Assembly (NCBI GenBank): GCA_964614655.1
Contig: CAZTPF010000002.1
Location: forward strand, 83,332-147,331
DNA: 64,000 nt
Origin: Casp-actino8 sp964614655
GTDB lineage: Bacteria > Actinomycetota > Acidimicrobiia > Acidimicrobiales > Ilumatobacteraceae
Direction: 5' to 3'
Under the pieces are notes generated by a model. It saw nothing but the letters and a program-made list of their open reading frames with translations, searched no databases and was not told the DNA's origin. This document shows positions 34,868 to 43,719 of the stretch, piece after piece (position 1 is the stretch's first letter; every line of letters starts with the position of its first letter). Both the position numbers and the translations under genes were made by a program.

Positions 34868-34954
34868 GATTCCCCACCCTTCGTCGGCGCCCATGCGGTG
34901 CGACATGGACCTCGGTCATTGTCGCACGAGGCTCGTCAGGACGTGAAGTGCCGC

Positions 34955-34960
34955 TAAGGT
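34955..34960 (+). promoter_or_regulatory. -10 box TAAGGT upstream of the TPP riboswitch
   Basis: TAAGGT stands 10 bases before the first conserved riboswitch base, the expected place for a transcript that begins just before the aptamer. No clear -35 is seen. Confidence 0.5.
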
Positions 34961-34969
34961 CGGGAACAC

Positions 34970-35055
34970 CAACGGGGAGCTCGCGCGTTCGGCGGGCTGA
35001 GAGGGTGACCGCGTCACCGACCCGCACACCTGATCTGGGTAATGCCAGCGGAGGA
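34970..35055 (+). ncRNA. TPP riboswitch (THI element)
   Basis: All conserved THI-element blocks are present in order: ACGGGGAGC, GGCTGAGAGGG, a variable hairpin (GGTGAC/GTCACC), ACCCGCACACCTGATCTGG, GTAATGCCAGCGGAGGAA. The terminal GGAGG is also the Shine-Dalgarno of the pyrophosphokinase gene, 3-4 bases before its ATG. Ligand binding should therefore block translation directly. No terminator hairpin is seen. Confidence 0.96.
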
Positions 35056-35057
35056 AC

Positions 35058-35780
35058 ATGGGAACGACACAGCAGACTTCGCTCCGTTCGATCGTGCGAC
35101 ACGCCGTCGTCGTGACGGGAGGCGACCGCCCGGACCCGAGAGTGCTCGACCATCTCGAACCCCATCACGACGTCGTGTGCGCCGATTCGGGCTTCGACCA
35201 CGCTCTCGCTCTCGGACTCGACGTCGACGTCCTGGCCGGGGACCTCGACTCGGTGTCGCTCGACGGACGTGCTCGCGCCGAGTCGAGTCGGATCGAGATA
35301 CACCGAGCCCACGTCGACAAGGACGTCACCGACACCGAGATCGCGCTCGGACTCGCTTCCGAACGCGGTGCCACGTCGATCACGCTCGTGACGGGAGGTG
35401 GCGGACGACTCGACCACCTCCTCGGAGTCGTGGCCGCACTGGCGAGCGATGCCCTCGCACATCTCGACGACCTGCAGGCCTGGATCGGTCGCGATCATCT
35501 CCGAGTCGTGCGTCCCGGTCGAACGGTGTCGATCGACGTCGAGGTGGGCCGGATCGTGAGCCTGTTGCCGATCGTCGGTGCCGCCATCGACGTACGAACG
35601 TCCGGTCTGCGCTGGAACCTCGACGGCGAGACTCTCGCCGGAGATCGGGCCCGAGGTGTGAGCAACCTTGTCGCCCACACCTCGCCGACGGTCGAACTCG
35701 GCTCCGGAGTCCTCGCCGTCGTCGCCCCCGACCGCATCGAACATCCGCCCACACCGATCCCCACAGGAGACGCACCATGA
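35058..35780 (+). CDS. Thiamine pyrophosphokinase
   Basis: A 240-residue thiamine diphosphokinase that uses ATP to convert thiamine to TPP. The catalytic GDLDSV (residues 61-66), DKDVTDTE (87-94) and GGGGRLDHLLG are typical, with the C-terminal thiamine-binding beta domain (GLRWNLDGETL) following. It is first in the riboswitch-controlled operon. Its TGA overlaps the ATG of thiB (ATGA). Together with the transporter it makes an import-and-activate module for thiamine. Confidence 0.94.
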   Translation: MGTTQQTSLRSIVRHAVVVTGGDRPDPRVLDHLEPHHDVVCADSGFDHALALGLDVDVLAGDLDSVSLDGRARAESSRIEIHRAHVDKDVTDTEIALGLASERGATSITLVTGGGGRLDHLLGVVAALASDALAHLDDLQAWIGRDHLRVVRPGRTVSIDVEVGRIVSLLPIVGAAIDVRTSGLRWNLDGETLAGDRARGVSNLVAHTSPTVELGSGVLAVVAPDRIEHPPTPIPTGDAP

Positions 35781-36835
35781 TTCGTCGCCGTACTCGATCG
35801 ATCGTCGCCGTTCTCCTGGGCTCGACCGTCGCCCTCGTCGCGTCGGCCTGCGCGTCGTCCGACGACGCGACTCCCACCCGATTGGTACTGCTGGCCTACG
35901 ACTCGTTCACCCCACCCGACGATGCCTTCGAGGCGTTCACCGAACGCACGGGAATCGACGTCGAGATCGCTCGTGGGGGCGATGCCGGAGAGCTGATCGC
36001 CAAAGCGGCGCTGACGGCGGGCAATCCAGAGGGTGACGTGTTGTGGGGAGTCGACAACACGTTGCTGTCGCGCGCCCTCGATGCCGAGGTGTTCGACCCC
36101 TACGTCTCGACGACTCATCCCCTCCGAGAGGAACTCCTGACCGCCGGTGCCGGTGTGGTCACACCGGTCGACTTCGGCGACGTCTGCATCAACGTCGACG
36201 ACGACGCACTGGTCGACCGCGGACTCGCTCCACCGTCCACCCTCGACGACCTGATCGACCCGGTCTACCGCGGACTCCTCGTCGTCTCGGACGCGTCGAC
36301 GTCGTCTCCCGGTCTCGCCTTCCTCCTCGCCACCATCGACCGGTACGGCGAGGAGGGTTGGGCCGCTTACTGGAGCGCGCTCGTCGACAACGACGTGCTC
36401 GTCGTCAGCGGCTGGAGCGACGCCTATTACACGGCCTTCAGCCGTTACGGAGGCGATCGACCTCTCGTCCTCAGTTACGCCTCGAGCCCTCCGGCCGAAG
36501 TGATCTTCGCCGACCCCCCGCTACCCGAGAACTCCCCGGCACCTACTTCGGTGCTGATCGACTCGTGCTTTCGACAGATCGAGTTCGCCGGAGTGCTACG
36601 TGGTACCGAGCACGTCGACGAGGCCCGCCGACTGGTGGATCATCTGGTGAGCGTCGAGTTCCAGAACACCCTCCCCGAGACTCTCTTCGTCTTCCCGGCG
36701 AACACCGACGCCGAACTTCCGTCGAGTTTCCGGCGTCATGCGCCGGTGGTGACCGATCCCTCGACCATGGATTCGGCGCGCATCGCCGATGGTCGCGCTC
36801 AATGGGTCGAGGAATGGCTCGCCATCGTCTCGTGA
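35777..36835 (+). CDS. thiB: Thiamine ABC transporter substrate-binding lipoprotein
   Basis: A 352-residue periplasmic-type binding protein with a lipoprotein signal (LVASACASS). The mature part follows the ThiB/iron-binding type II fold: LVLLAYDSFTPP, GDVLWGVDNTLLSRAL, TPVDFGDVCINVD, VVSGWSDAYYTAF, LVLSYASSPPAEV. The last is typical of ThiB. Assignment to thiamine is further supported by the TPP riboswitch and pyrophosphokinase. AGGAG lies seven bases before the ATG. Its stop overlaps the permease start. Confidence 0.92.
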   Translation: MIRRRTRSIVAVLLGSTVALVASACASSDDATPTRLVLLAYDSFTPPDDAFEAFTERTGIDVEIARGGDAGELIAKAALTAGNPEGDVLWGVDNTLLSRALDAEVFDPYVSTTHPLREELLTAGAGVVTPVDFGDVCINVDDDALVDRGLAPPSTLDDLIDPVYRGLLVVSDASTSSPGLAFLLATIDRYGEEGWAAYWSALVDNDVLVVSGWSDAYYTAFSRYGGDRPLVLSYASSPPAEVIFADPPLPENSPAPTSVLIDSCFRQIEFAGVLRGTEHVDEARRLVDHLVSVEFQNTLPETLFVFPANTDAELPSSFRRHAPVVTDPSTMDSARIADGRAQWVEEWLAIVS

Positions 36836-38367
36836 GACTCCCGACGCCAACGCAGCGCCTGGCGCCGATTCCGAGTGCCCTGCTCGTGACGGCCGTCGTT
36901 CTCGTGCCTCTGATCGTCCTCGTCGTCGAGACCGTGGACGATCCCTGGTCGGTCTGGTCCCGGCCGGGAGTGGGACGTGCGGTGTGGTTCTCGGTCTGGC
37001 AGGGCGCACTCTCGACCCTTGCGACTCTCGCCATCGGCCTCGTCCCCACGTGGATCCTGGCCCGACATCCGGTTCGCGGACGCCGCTTTCTCATGGCCTT
37101 GTTCACGGTTCCTTTCGTTCTCCCGACCGTGGTAGTCGGTGCGGCTTTCCTCGCCCTTCTGCCGTCGTCCCTCGACCGGTCGCTCGTCGCGATTCTCCTC
37201 GCCCACGTGTTCTTCAACGTGTCGGTGGTGCTCCGCACCGTTCTCCCGGTGTGGCGCTCGATCGACGAAGACCTGCTGGCCGCCGCTCGCACTCTCGGCG
37301 CCCCACCGTTCCAGGTCGCCTATCGAGTGGTGTGGCCTCTTCTTCGTCCGGCGATCGTCGCCGCCTCGTCACTCGTTTTCGTGATGTGCGCGACCTCGTA
37401 CGGCGTGATCCGCGTCCTCGGAAGCGGATGGTCGACCGTCGACGTCGAGATCTACCGACGGGCCGTGGCGCTCGGCGACGTGTCGGGGGCCGCCGTGCTG
37501 GCCGCGATTCAGGCCCTCGTCGTGGTCGCGGCACTCGCAGTGTTCGCTCGACGATCGACCGAGTGGTCGGTGGTTCGCGCCGCTCCCCCGATTCGCCGAC
37601 GCCGTCTGGTGCACGAGATCGTCGTCTGGTCGCTGGCTCTTGCGTTCGTCGTTCCGATGGTCGCCCTCGCCGTGACCTCTCTTCGTTCCTCGACCGGCTG
37701 GTCGTTCGCCGGCTGGAGGAATCTCTTCGGACTCGCCGATTCACGCCGACCCGACACGAGGATCGTCGAGGCACTCACCAACTCTCTCGTGTTCGCCTTC
37801 GTCGCGGCGATCGTGGCCGTTCCGGCCGGGGTGACACTCGCCCGATCGGCGGCGAGACGATCACGGCGGTGGCTGTCGGCCGTCGTCGACGCCCCGATCG
37901 GAGTGTCGGCGGTTGCCGTCGGACTCGGCATCGTGATCACCTACGACGTCGACCCGATCGACGTACGCGGATCGTGGTGGCTCGTACCGGTGGTGCACGC
38001 GAGTGTCGCCCTGCCCTTCGTCGTGCGCTCGGCCGTACCACTCGTCCGCAGCATTCCGTCGGGTCTCGGCGAGGCGGCGGCCACTCTCGGCGCGTCACCC
38101 TGGCGCCGCTGGACACGGGTCGAGTTCCCGCTGTTGCGCCCGGCGATCGCGACCGCCGCGGCCTTCTCACTCGCCATGTCCCTCGGCGAGTTCGGAGCCA
38201 CGAGTTTCCTCACCCGACGTGACACGACCACCCTGCCGATCGTCGTCGAGTCTCTTTTGTCCCGTCCTGGTTCACTGTCGGTGATGACCGGCTCGGCAGC
38301 AGCGATTCTTCTCCTGGTGGCCACGGCCGGACTCGTCGTGTTCGTCGATCGGCGAGCGCGAACATGA
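36832..38367 (+). CDS. thiP: Thiamine ABC transporter permease, two-domain
   Basis: About 511 residues with two binding-protein-dependent permease domains in tandem. EAA-loop sequences are RTLGAPPFQVAYRVVWPLLRPA in the first half and ATLGASPWRRWTRVEFPLLRPA in the second. There are about twelve membrane helices. This fused form is the normal ThiP/FbpB layout. The GTG at 36832 overlaps the thiB stop (GTGA); an ATG at 36814 in the same frame is possible. Confidence 0.92.
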   Translation: MRLPTPTQRLAPIPSALLVTAVVLVPLIVLVVETVDDPWSVWSRPGVGRAVWFSVWQGALSTLATLAIGLVPTWILARHPVRGRRFLMALFTVPFVLPTVVVGAAFLALLPSSLDRSLVAILLAHVFFNVSVVLRTVLPVWRSIDEDLLAAARTLGAPPFQVAYRVVWPLLRPAIVAASSLVFVMCATSYGVIRVLGSGWSTVDVEIYRRAVALGDVSGAAVLAAIQALVVVAALAVFARRSTEWSVVRAAPPIRRRRLVHEIVVWSLALAFVVPMVALAVTSLRSSTGWSFAGWRNLFGLADSRRPDTRIVEALTNSLVFAFVAAIVAVPAGVTLARSAARRSRRWLSAVVDAPIGVSAVAVGLGIVITYDVDPIDVRGSWWLVPVVHASVALPFVVRSAVPLVRSIPSGLGEAAATLGASPWRRWTRVEFPLLRPAIATAAAFSLAMSLGEFGATSFLTRRDTTTLPIVVESLLSRPGSLSVMTGSAAAILLLVATAGLVVFVDRRART

Positions 38368-39464
38368 GTCTGTCGATCTTCGACGTGGCGATCGCCTTCG
38401 GTGATCGGCGAGTGCTCCAGGGCGAGACCTTGCACGTTCCGACCGCATCGATTCTGGCGGTGGTCGGTGCGTCAGGATCCGGGAAGACCACTCTTCTGCG
38501 CGTGGTCGCCGGACTCGAGCGACCCGATCACGGACGAATCGAGATCGACGGCGACGACGTGACCGACTGGCCGACTCATCGACGGCGAGTCGGTCTCGTG
38601 TTCCAGGACAATCAACTCTTCCCCCATCTGAACGTGGCCGACAACGTGGCCTTCGGACTGCGAACGGCCGGTTGGGCGCGACACGACGTCGAACATCGGG
38701 TCGCCGAGTTGCTCGACGCCGTCGGATTGGCGGATCGCGGCGACCAGTCGATCGACACGTTGTCGGGTGGTGAGGCCAAGAGGGTCGCGCTCGCCCGAAC
38801 TCTCGCTCCGATGCCACGAGTGGTGCTGCTCGACGAACCCTTCGCCGGCCTCGACGACGAGCGGCGCCTCCACTTGGCGGGAGTGGTCCGTCAGATGTTG
38901 CACACCTCGAACACCACGGCTCTTCTCGTCTCTCACGATCCGTCCGACGTGGCCACCGTGGCCGACGGCATCCATCGTCTCGGCTCCCGCGAATCCGTCA
39001 CCGTCGTGTCCGTTCCGGTGGCGACGATCAGGCCGCTTCGGCGCGAGGTGCTGAGGGCCGGCATGACGAACCAGTCGGTCGAGTTCGACGGCGACGAAGA
39101 ACCCGACACCTTCCATCTGGCCGCCTTCGACCCGTCGGGGCGAGTCCTGGCGACGAGCACGTGGTTGCGGCGTGACCATCCGCGATCGACCGGACCGCGC
39201 ACCTATCAGTTGCGCGGCATGGCGACCGCCGTCGACCAGCAGAGTCGAGGACTCGGTGCTCGCCTGATCGACGAGGGTCTCACCCGCCTTCGCGAACGCC
39301 AAGTCGACGTCGTGTGGGCCAACGCGCGCGACGCAGCGCTCGATTTCTACCGTCGACAGAATTTCGAAGTGATCGGCGACGGCTTCGTGGAATCGGTGAC
39401 GGGGTTGCCTCACCATGTGGTGATGCGATCGGTGGTCGCCGACGCCGGCGACCTCAGTTCTTGA
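38364..39464 (+). CDS. thiQ: ThiQ-like ABC ATPase fused to a C-terminal GNAT acetyltransferase domain
   Basis: A 366-residue fusion. Residues 1-207 form a complete but short ABC ATPase: Walker A GASGSGKTT (35-43), Q-loop Gln81, signature LSGGE (133-137), Walker B VVLLDE (153-158), H-loop His191. From about 212 to 357 there is a full GNAT domain: VATIRPLRREVLRAG, a motif A block RGMATAVDQQSRGLGARL (284-301), and WANARDAALDFYRRQNF. No stop or frame slip separates the parts. The ATG overlaps the thiP stop. The acetyl-acceptor is unknown. The 3' end overlaps the convergent CopCD gene by 11 bases. Confidence 0.9.
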   Translation: MSLSIFDVAIAFGDRRVLQGETLHVPTASILAVVGASGSGKTTLLRVVAGLERPDHGRIEIDGDDVTDWPTHRRRVGLVFQDNQLFPHLNVADNVAFGLRTAGWARHDVEHRVAELLDAVGLADRGDQSIDTLSGGEAKRVALARTLAPMPRVVLLDEPFAGLDDERRLHLAGVVRQMLHTSNTTALLVSHDPSDVATVADGIHRLGSRESVTVVSVPVATIRPLRREVLRAGMTNQSVEFDGDEEPDTFHLAAFDPSGRVLATSTWLRRDHPRSTGPRTYQLRGMATAVDQQSRGLGARLIDEGLTRLRERQVDVVWANARDAALDFYRRQNFEVIGDGFVESVTGLPHHVVMRSVVADAGDLSS

Positions 39465-41085
39465 TCGGCACTTCGGTCGCCAACAGGAACGAACTGGCCG
39501 GATCGGGCTGCAGGATGATCTCGAGCAGCCAGTCCCCCTCTTCCAAGAACGCCACGCGACCGACGAAATGATTCGGGCCGGCGTCGCTCACGGCAACTGC
39601 GAGGGGTGAGCCCTCGCGATCGGGTGACGAGGCCCGCATCTCGATGGACGGGATCCGCTCCAGAACACCACCCGGCGGAGTGACGACCACGTGAATCTCG
39701 TTGTTGCCCACCAACCCGGGAGTCACCGTGACGCCGACGATCGTCGATCCCTGAGTGAGCGTCGTCGAGAACACCGCCGGCGTGCGTGCGACGACTGGCG
39801 CCTCACCCACCACGTAGGCGCTGATTCCGAGAACTGCTACAGCTATCGCCACTTCGACGGCCACCAGTCGACGCACCTCGCCCGCTCGCCGGCGCACCAC
39901 GAGACGGGCGACACCTCCGAGAACCACGATCACGATCACGGCCGCGATCTTCACGATCATTCCGCGCCCCCAGTCGGTGCTGGTGAGCTCACCGAGACCG
40001 CCGCCGATACGCCACGTCTGCCAGAGTCCGGTGATCACCGCCACGGGAGCTGCGACTACGGCGAGGCGCGACAACTGTGCGACCACTTCGGGCCGACCGC
40101 GACCGGCAACGAGAACGACGACGAGTCCTCCGATCCAGATCGCGATCGCCCCGAGGTGCACCACATCGACCGCCACGGCGACTCCGGCGAGTGGAACCGC
40201 ACTGGCGTGACCACCTGCTGCGAAGGTGACGAGGATCCCGGTGGCCACGAGGGCCACCGACGACTGCCACCACGACGTTGCGATCCGTTCCTCGGCCCGA
40301 CGGGCGTCGGTCGACGGCACTGCGAGGACGAGGGCGACGAGGACGGCGACGAGAGCCAGGCGAATCACGAGGCCGATTCCGAGGCGGGTCGACCACGTCT
40401 CGCTCCAGGCATCGGGATCGAACGACGCCGACCAGTCGGCGGCGGTCAAGTACACACCCTGAACGACGAAGTGGGCGAAGCTCGACACGGTGAGAACTGC
40501 GAGCGAAGCCAGGCTCATCCAACCGAGACGTTCGCGATCGACGAACGCATTGGCCTGGAACAGCAGCGAGCCGAGCGCCACGACGACGGCGAGGTACGAC
40601 AGCCAACGGATCAGGACGAGAACGGCTTCGACACCGGGCGCGACGTCGCGTGCCGAGAGCACCTGACCGACCAACGCTCCCACGTCGAGTTCACCGGCGA
40701 TCGACGACCCGACGGTGAAGGTGTAGGCGCCTTGCACGAGGTGACCGTCGCTCGACACCACTCGCCAGGCGACTGCATAGAGTCCGTCCGACAACTCGGG
40801 TAGACCGTCGAGAACGACCGATGACGACGAGTCGCCGACTCGAGCGCCGCCACTGCGTATGGCATCACCGTCGGCGTCGTACACCACGATCGCATCAGGT
40901 GCCGGTGTCACCGACTCGGTGAATTCGAGGCGTACGGCCGACGGGGACTCTTCCAGAACGGCCGACGGAGCCGGATCCGACGACTCCAACGAAGCGTGAG
41001 CCGACGCCGAGCCAGCCGAGACACCGATCAGTCCGAACGTCGTCACTGCGGCGGCGACGATGACGCGACGAATTCTCGACGTCAC
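39454..41085 (-). CDS. CopC-CopD fusion, copper resistance/uptake membrane protein
   Basis: A 543-residue protein. The signal peptide ends ...GSASA and leaves a mature N-terminal HAS, so the first residue would be the copper-brace histidine of CopC. The CopC domain (30-127) includes LEFTESVTPAPDAIVV and SSDGHLVQGAYTFTVG with the second His (115). The CopD part has about eight membrane helices (from about 150 to 430). A C-terminal extracellular beta domain of about 100 residues follows, YtkA-like by pattern. It may import or sequester Cu. The GTG at 41085 overlaps the stop of the upstream MDMPI-like gene. Confidence 0.9.
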   Translation of the reverse strand: MTSRIRRVIVAAAVTTFGLIGVSAGSASAHASLESSDPAPSAVLEESPSAVRLEFTESVTPAPDAIVVYDADGDAIRSGGARVGDSSSSVVLDGLPELSDGLYAVAWRVVSSDGHLVQGAYTFTVGSSIAGELDVGALVGQVLSARDVAPGVEAVLVLIRWLSYLAVVVALGSLLFQANAFVDRERLGWMSLASLAVLTVSSFAHFVVQGVYLTAADWSASFDPDAWSETWSTRLGIGLVIRLALVAVLVALVLAVPSTDARRAEERIATSWWQSSVALVATGILVTFAAGGHASAVPLAGVAVAVDVVHLGAIAIWIGGLVVVLVAGRGRPEVVAQLSRLAVVAAPVAVITGLWQTWRIGGGLGELTSTDWGRGMIVKIAAVIVIVVLGGVARLVVRRRAGEVRRLVAVEVAIAVAVLGISAYVVGEAPVVARTPAVFSTTLTQGSTIVGVTVTPGLVGNNEIHVVVTPPGGVLERIPSIEMRASSPDREGSPLAVAVSDAGPNHFVGRVAFLEEGDWLLEIILQPDPASSFLLATEVPIKN

Positions 41086-41762
41086 GTCATCACTCCCGCT
41101 GGAGACAGGCCCTCGACATGCAGGCGACCGAGCAACCACGCCAGACGCTCGCGGGGCGGGCGCGTCGCGACGAGAGGCGGCAGATCGGTCAGGCCCATCG
41201 ATCCACGCGATTTCCACTGCATCGTGAGCACGAGAAGATCGTCGCGAACGTAGGCATCCGACCAGGCCGCCGATCCGGTCGGTCCGAGTTCGGGGAGGTC
41301 GAGATCGCCGAGGTGAACCTCGACTTCCCGCCAACGACGCAGTGGAAGGTCGACGATCGGGATCTCGACACCCGTGGTCGAACGGCCGAATCCGTACCAG
41401 CCCTCGCGAGCTCGGGCGAAGGCACCTTCGAGTTCGTAGATCGACTGACGGATCTGCCGTCGATGTTCGTTGGCGCTCCTGGTGGCCAACGATTCGATGG
41501 CCGCCGTGCGAGCGGCACTGCCTCCCGGATACATCTCGGCCACTTCCCCGCGATCGGCGGCGTCGACCATCCGGGTCATGGCACGGGCGTTCTGTTCGAG
41601 ATGGGCGAGTACGTGCCCCACCGTCCAGTCGGACAGTGCCGATGGTCGAGACATCATCTCGTCGACCACGTCGTCCATGACCTCGAGCAGGCGCTGGTGC
41701 GATGCTGCGAGTCCTTCGACACGCCGATTGAGAAGAATCGGGTCGAAGTCGTGATCCGTCAT
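41082..41762 (-). CDS. Maleylpyruvate isomerase-family protein (MDMPI/DinB-like)
   Basis: A 226-residue protein of the mycothiol-dependent maleylpyruvate isomerase fold. The N-terminal four-helix bundle shows RPSALSDWTVGHVLAHLEQN, where His residues usually bind zinc, then AMTRMVDAADRGE and PLRRWREVEVHLGDLDL. Many such proteins have unknown thiol-transfer roles. Whether all metal ligands are present is not checked. It sits between the cobalamin importer (across a gap) and CopCD, with a GTGA overlap to the latter. Confidence 0.85.
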   Translation of the reverse strand: MTDHDFDPILLNRRVEGLAASHQRLLEVMDDVVDEMMSRPSALSDWTVGHVLAHLEQNARAMTRMVDAADRGEVAEMYPGGSAARTAAIESLATRSANEHRRQIRQSIYELEGAFARAREGWYGFGRSTTGVEIPIVDLPLRRWREVEVHLGDLDLPELGPTGSAAWSDAYVRDDLLVLTMQWKSRGSMGLTDLPPLVATRPPRERLAWLLGRLHVEGLSPAGVMT

Positions 41763-41764
41763 GC

Positions 41765-41864
41765 NNNNNNNNNNNNNNNNNNNNNNNNNNNNNNNNNNNN
41801 NNNNNNNNNNNNNNNNNNNNNNNNNNNNNNNNNNNNNNNNNNNNNNNNNNNNNNNNNNNNNNNN
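41765..41864. other. Assembly gap (100 N)
   Basis: A placeholder of exactly 100 N, so the true distance is unknown. It hides the 3' end of btuD and the region just upstream of the MDMPI-like gene. The flanks share no overlap, unlike the gap at 60029. Confidence 0.98.
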
Positions 41865-42640
41865 GGCATAGTACGGCGCGGAACCACGATCACGGTCCCG
41901 TCCGGATCGCGATGCACCGACACCGTGACGCCGTAGAACTCCGAGAGCGTCTCGGCCCGCAGAACCGTCTCGGCCGGACCCGACGCGACGCAGTGTCCGC
42001 GGTGCAACAGCGCGAGACGATCGCTGTAGAGCCCGGCGAGAGTGAGATCGTGCATGGCCGACAGCACGGTGAACCCGTGCTCACGCCGCAAGCGATCGAC
42101 GAGTTCGAGGGCTTGTTGTTGATGGCCGATGTCGAGTGCGCTGGTCGGTTCGTCCAGCAGGAGAATCGGAGCCTCCTGGGCCAGTGCACGGGCGATGACG
42201 AGGCGTTGACGCTCGCCACCCGAGAGCGTTCCGAGACGACGGTCGGCGAACTGCGCCAGGTCGAGACGTTCGAGAACGTCGCGCACGATGGCTCGGTCGT
42301 GAGCAGTCTCGGTACCGAAATACGAGACGTACGGATTACGTCCGAGAAGCACGTACTCGAAGCCGCTCATGTCGTGAGGCAACACCGGAGACTGGGGCAC
42401 GTGAGCCACCAGTGCGGCGCGGCGTCGACTCGACCGCAGATCGAGAGGGCTGCCGTCGACGAGTACCCGTCCTTCGTGGCGAACCAGACCGGCGACCGCG
42501 TGCAGCATCGACGACTTTCCGGCCCCGTTCGGTCCGATGAGACACAACCACTCGCCCGGCTTGATCGTGTCGGAGAACGGCTGAAGGGCCACGTTGTCGC
42601 CGTAGCGCACACCGAGATCGACGAACGAGAGCGAACTCAT
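41865..42640 (-). CDS. btuD: Cobalamin-type ABC transporter ATPase, 3' end in gap
   Basis: 258 residues are visible of a FecE/BtuD-type ATPase. Walker A is GPNGAGKS (36-43), the signature is LSGGERQRLVIARAL, Walker B is ILLLDEPTSALD and the H-loop is AMHDLTLAG. The C-terminus (...DGTVIVVPRRTM) is near the usual end of the family, so only a few residues are probably lost in the gap. The ATG at 42640 overlaps the permease stop (ATGA). It is third in the riboswitch-led btuF-btuC-btuD set. Confidence 0.92.
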
Positions 42641-43719
42641 CGCAGAGCCTCCTGACGAGTGCGCAACACCACGATGAAGAACGGTGCACCGAGAAACGCG
42701 GTGACGACCCCGATCGGGGTCTCAGCGGGGTCGGAGAGGATGCGACCCGGAATGTCGGCGACGATGAGGAAGGCCGCACCCACGAGAACCGAGAGCGGAA
42801 GCAGACGTCGGTAGCTCGCTCCGGCGAGCATGCGCACCAGGTGAGGCACCATGATGCCGACGAAGCCGATGAGTCCGCTCACGCTCACGACCGCCGACGT
42901 TCCGAGTGTGGCTGCGATCACGACCGTGAGTCGAATGCGATCGACGCGCGCGCCGAGCGCCGCCGCCTCGTCGTCTCCGACCCGAAGAACGTCGAGCAGG
43001 CGTCGATGCCACAGCAGGACGACCGAACTCACGATCACGTAGGGCAGCACCAGTCGGACATCGGCCCAGGTCGCGGTGGACAGTCGGCCCAGAATCCAGC
43101 TGTACACCTGCCGGACGACTTCGGTGTTGCGCTGCAGCAGGAAGGTCTGAAGTGCAGTGGCCAGAGCCGTAACGGCGACCCCGGCAAGGACGAGGGTGGC
43201 CGGCACCCGTGATGCACCGAACGCCGAACCGACGGTGTAGGTCACGAGTACGGCGAGGAGTCCGCCGACGAACGAGACCACGGGGAGCGGATCGACCGGC
43301 CACGAGTCGGTGGCCGAGCGGTTGACCACGATGACGATGGTCGCACCGAGTCCGGCACCGGCCGCGACCCCGAGCAGATACGGGTCGACGAGCGGATTGC
43401 GGAAGACACCCTGATAACTCGCGCCGGCGAGGGCGAGCATCGCTCCGACGATCGCCGCCAGCACCACGCGCGGCATACGTATCTGCCAGAGCACGGTGCT
43501 CTGCAGAGCGGTTGCACCCGAGTCGAACGACACGAACGGCAAACGATCGAGGATCTCGCCAGGCACCTGATGCCAGGCCGGACCGGCCGGACCGATCATG
43601 GCCCCGAACAAGAACGCGACGGCGAGCGCCACCGTCGCCCCCGGTATCCACCAGGAGCGCCGGCCGGACGTCTCGCTCACCGAAGCGGACGTGTCGGAAC
43701 TGGTCGCCAGAGTCGTCAC
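42637..43719 (-). CDS. btuC: Cobalamin-type ABC transporter permease (FecCD family)
   Basis: A 360-residue FecCD/BtuC permease with about ten membrane helices. Conserved stretches are RMPRVVLAAIVGAMLALAG, QGVFRNPLVDPYLLGVAAGA, GLIGFVGIMVPHLVRML and DIPGRILSDPAETPIGVVTA. The GTG at 43719 overlaps the btuF stop as GTGA, which rejects the longer open frame. The specificity call to corrinoids rests on the upstream cobalamin riboswitch and the adjacent cob genes; by sequence alone siderophore or heme would be possible. Confidence 0.93.
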   Translation of the reverse strand: MTTLATSSDTSASVSETSGRRSWWIPGATVALAVAFLFGAMIGPAGPAWHQVPGEILDRLPFVSFDSGATALQSTVLWQIRMPRVVLAAIVGAMLALAGASYQGVFRNPLVDPYLLGVAAGAGLGATIVIVVNRSATDSWPVDPLPVVSFVGGLLAVLVTYTVGSAFGASRVPATLVLAGVAVTALATALQTFLLQRNTEVVRQVYSWILGRLSTATWADVRLVLPYVIVSSVVLLWHRRLLDVLRVGDDEAAALGARVDRIRLTVVIAATLGTSAVVSVSGLIGFVGIMVPHLVRMLAGASYRRLLPLSVLVGAAFLIVADIPGRILSDPAETPIGVVTAFLGAPFFIVVLRTRQEALR

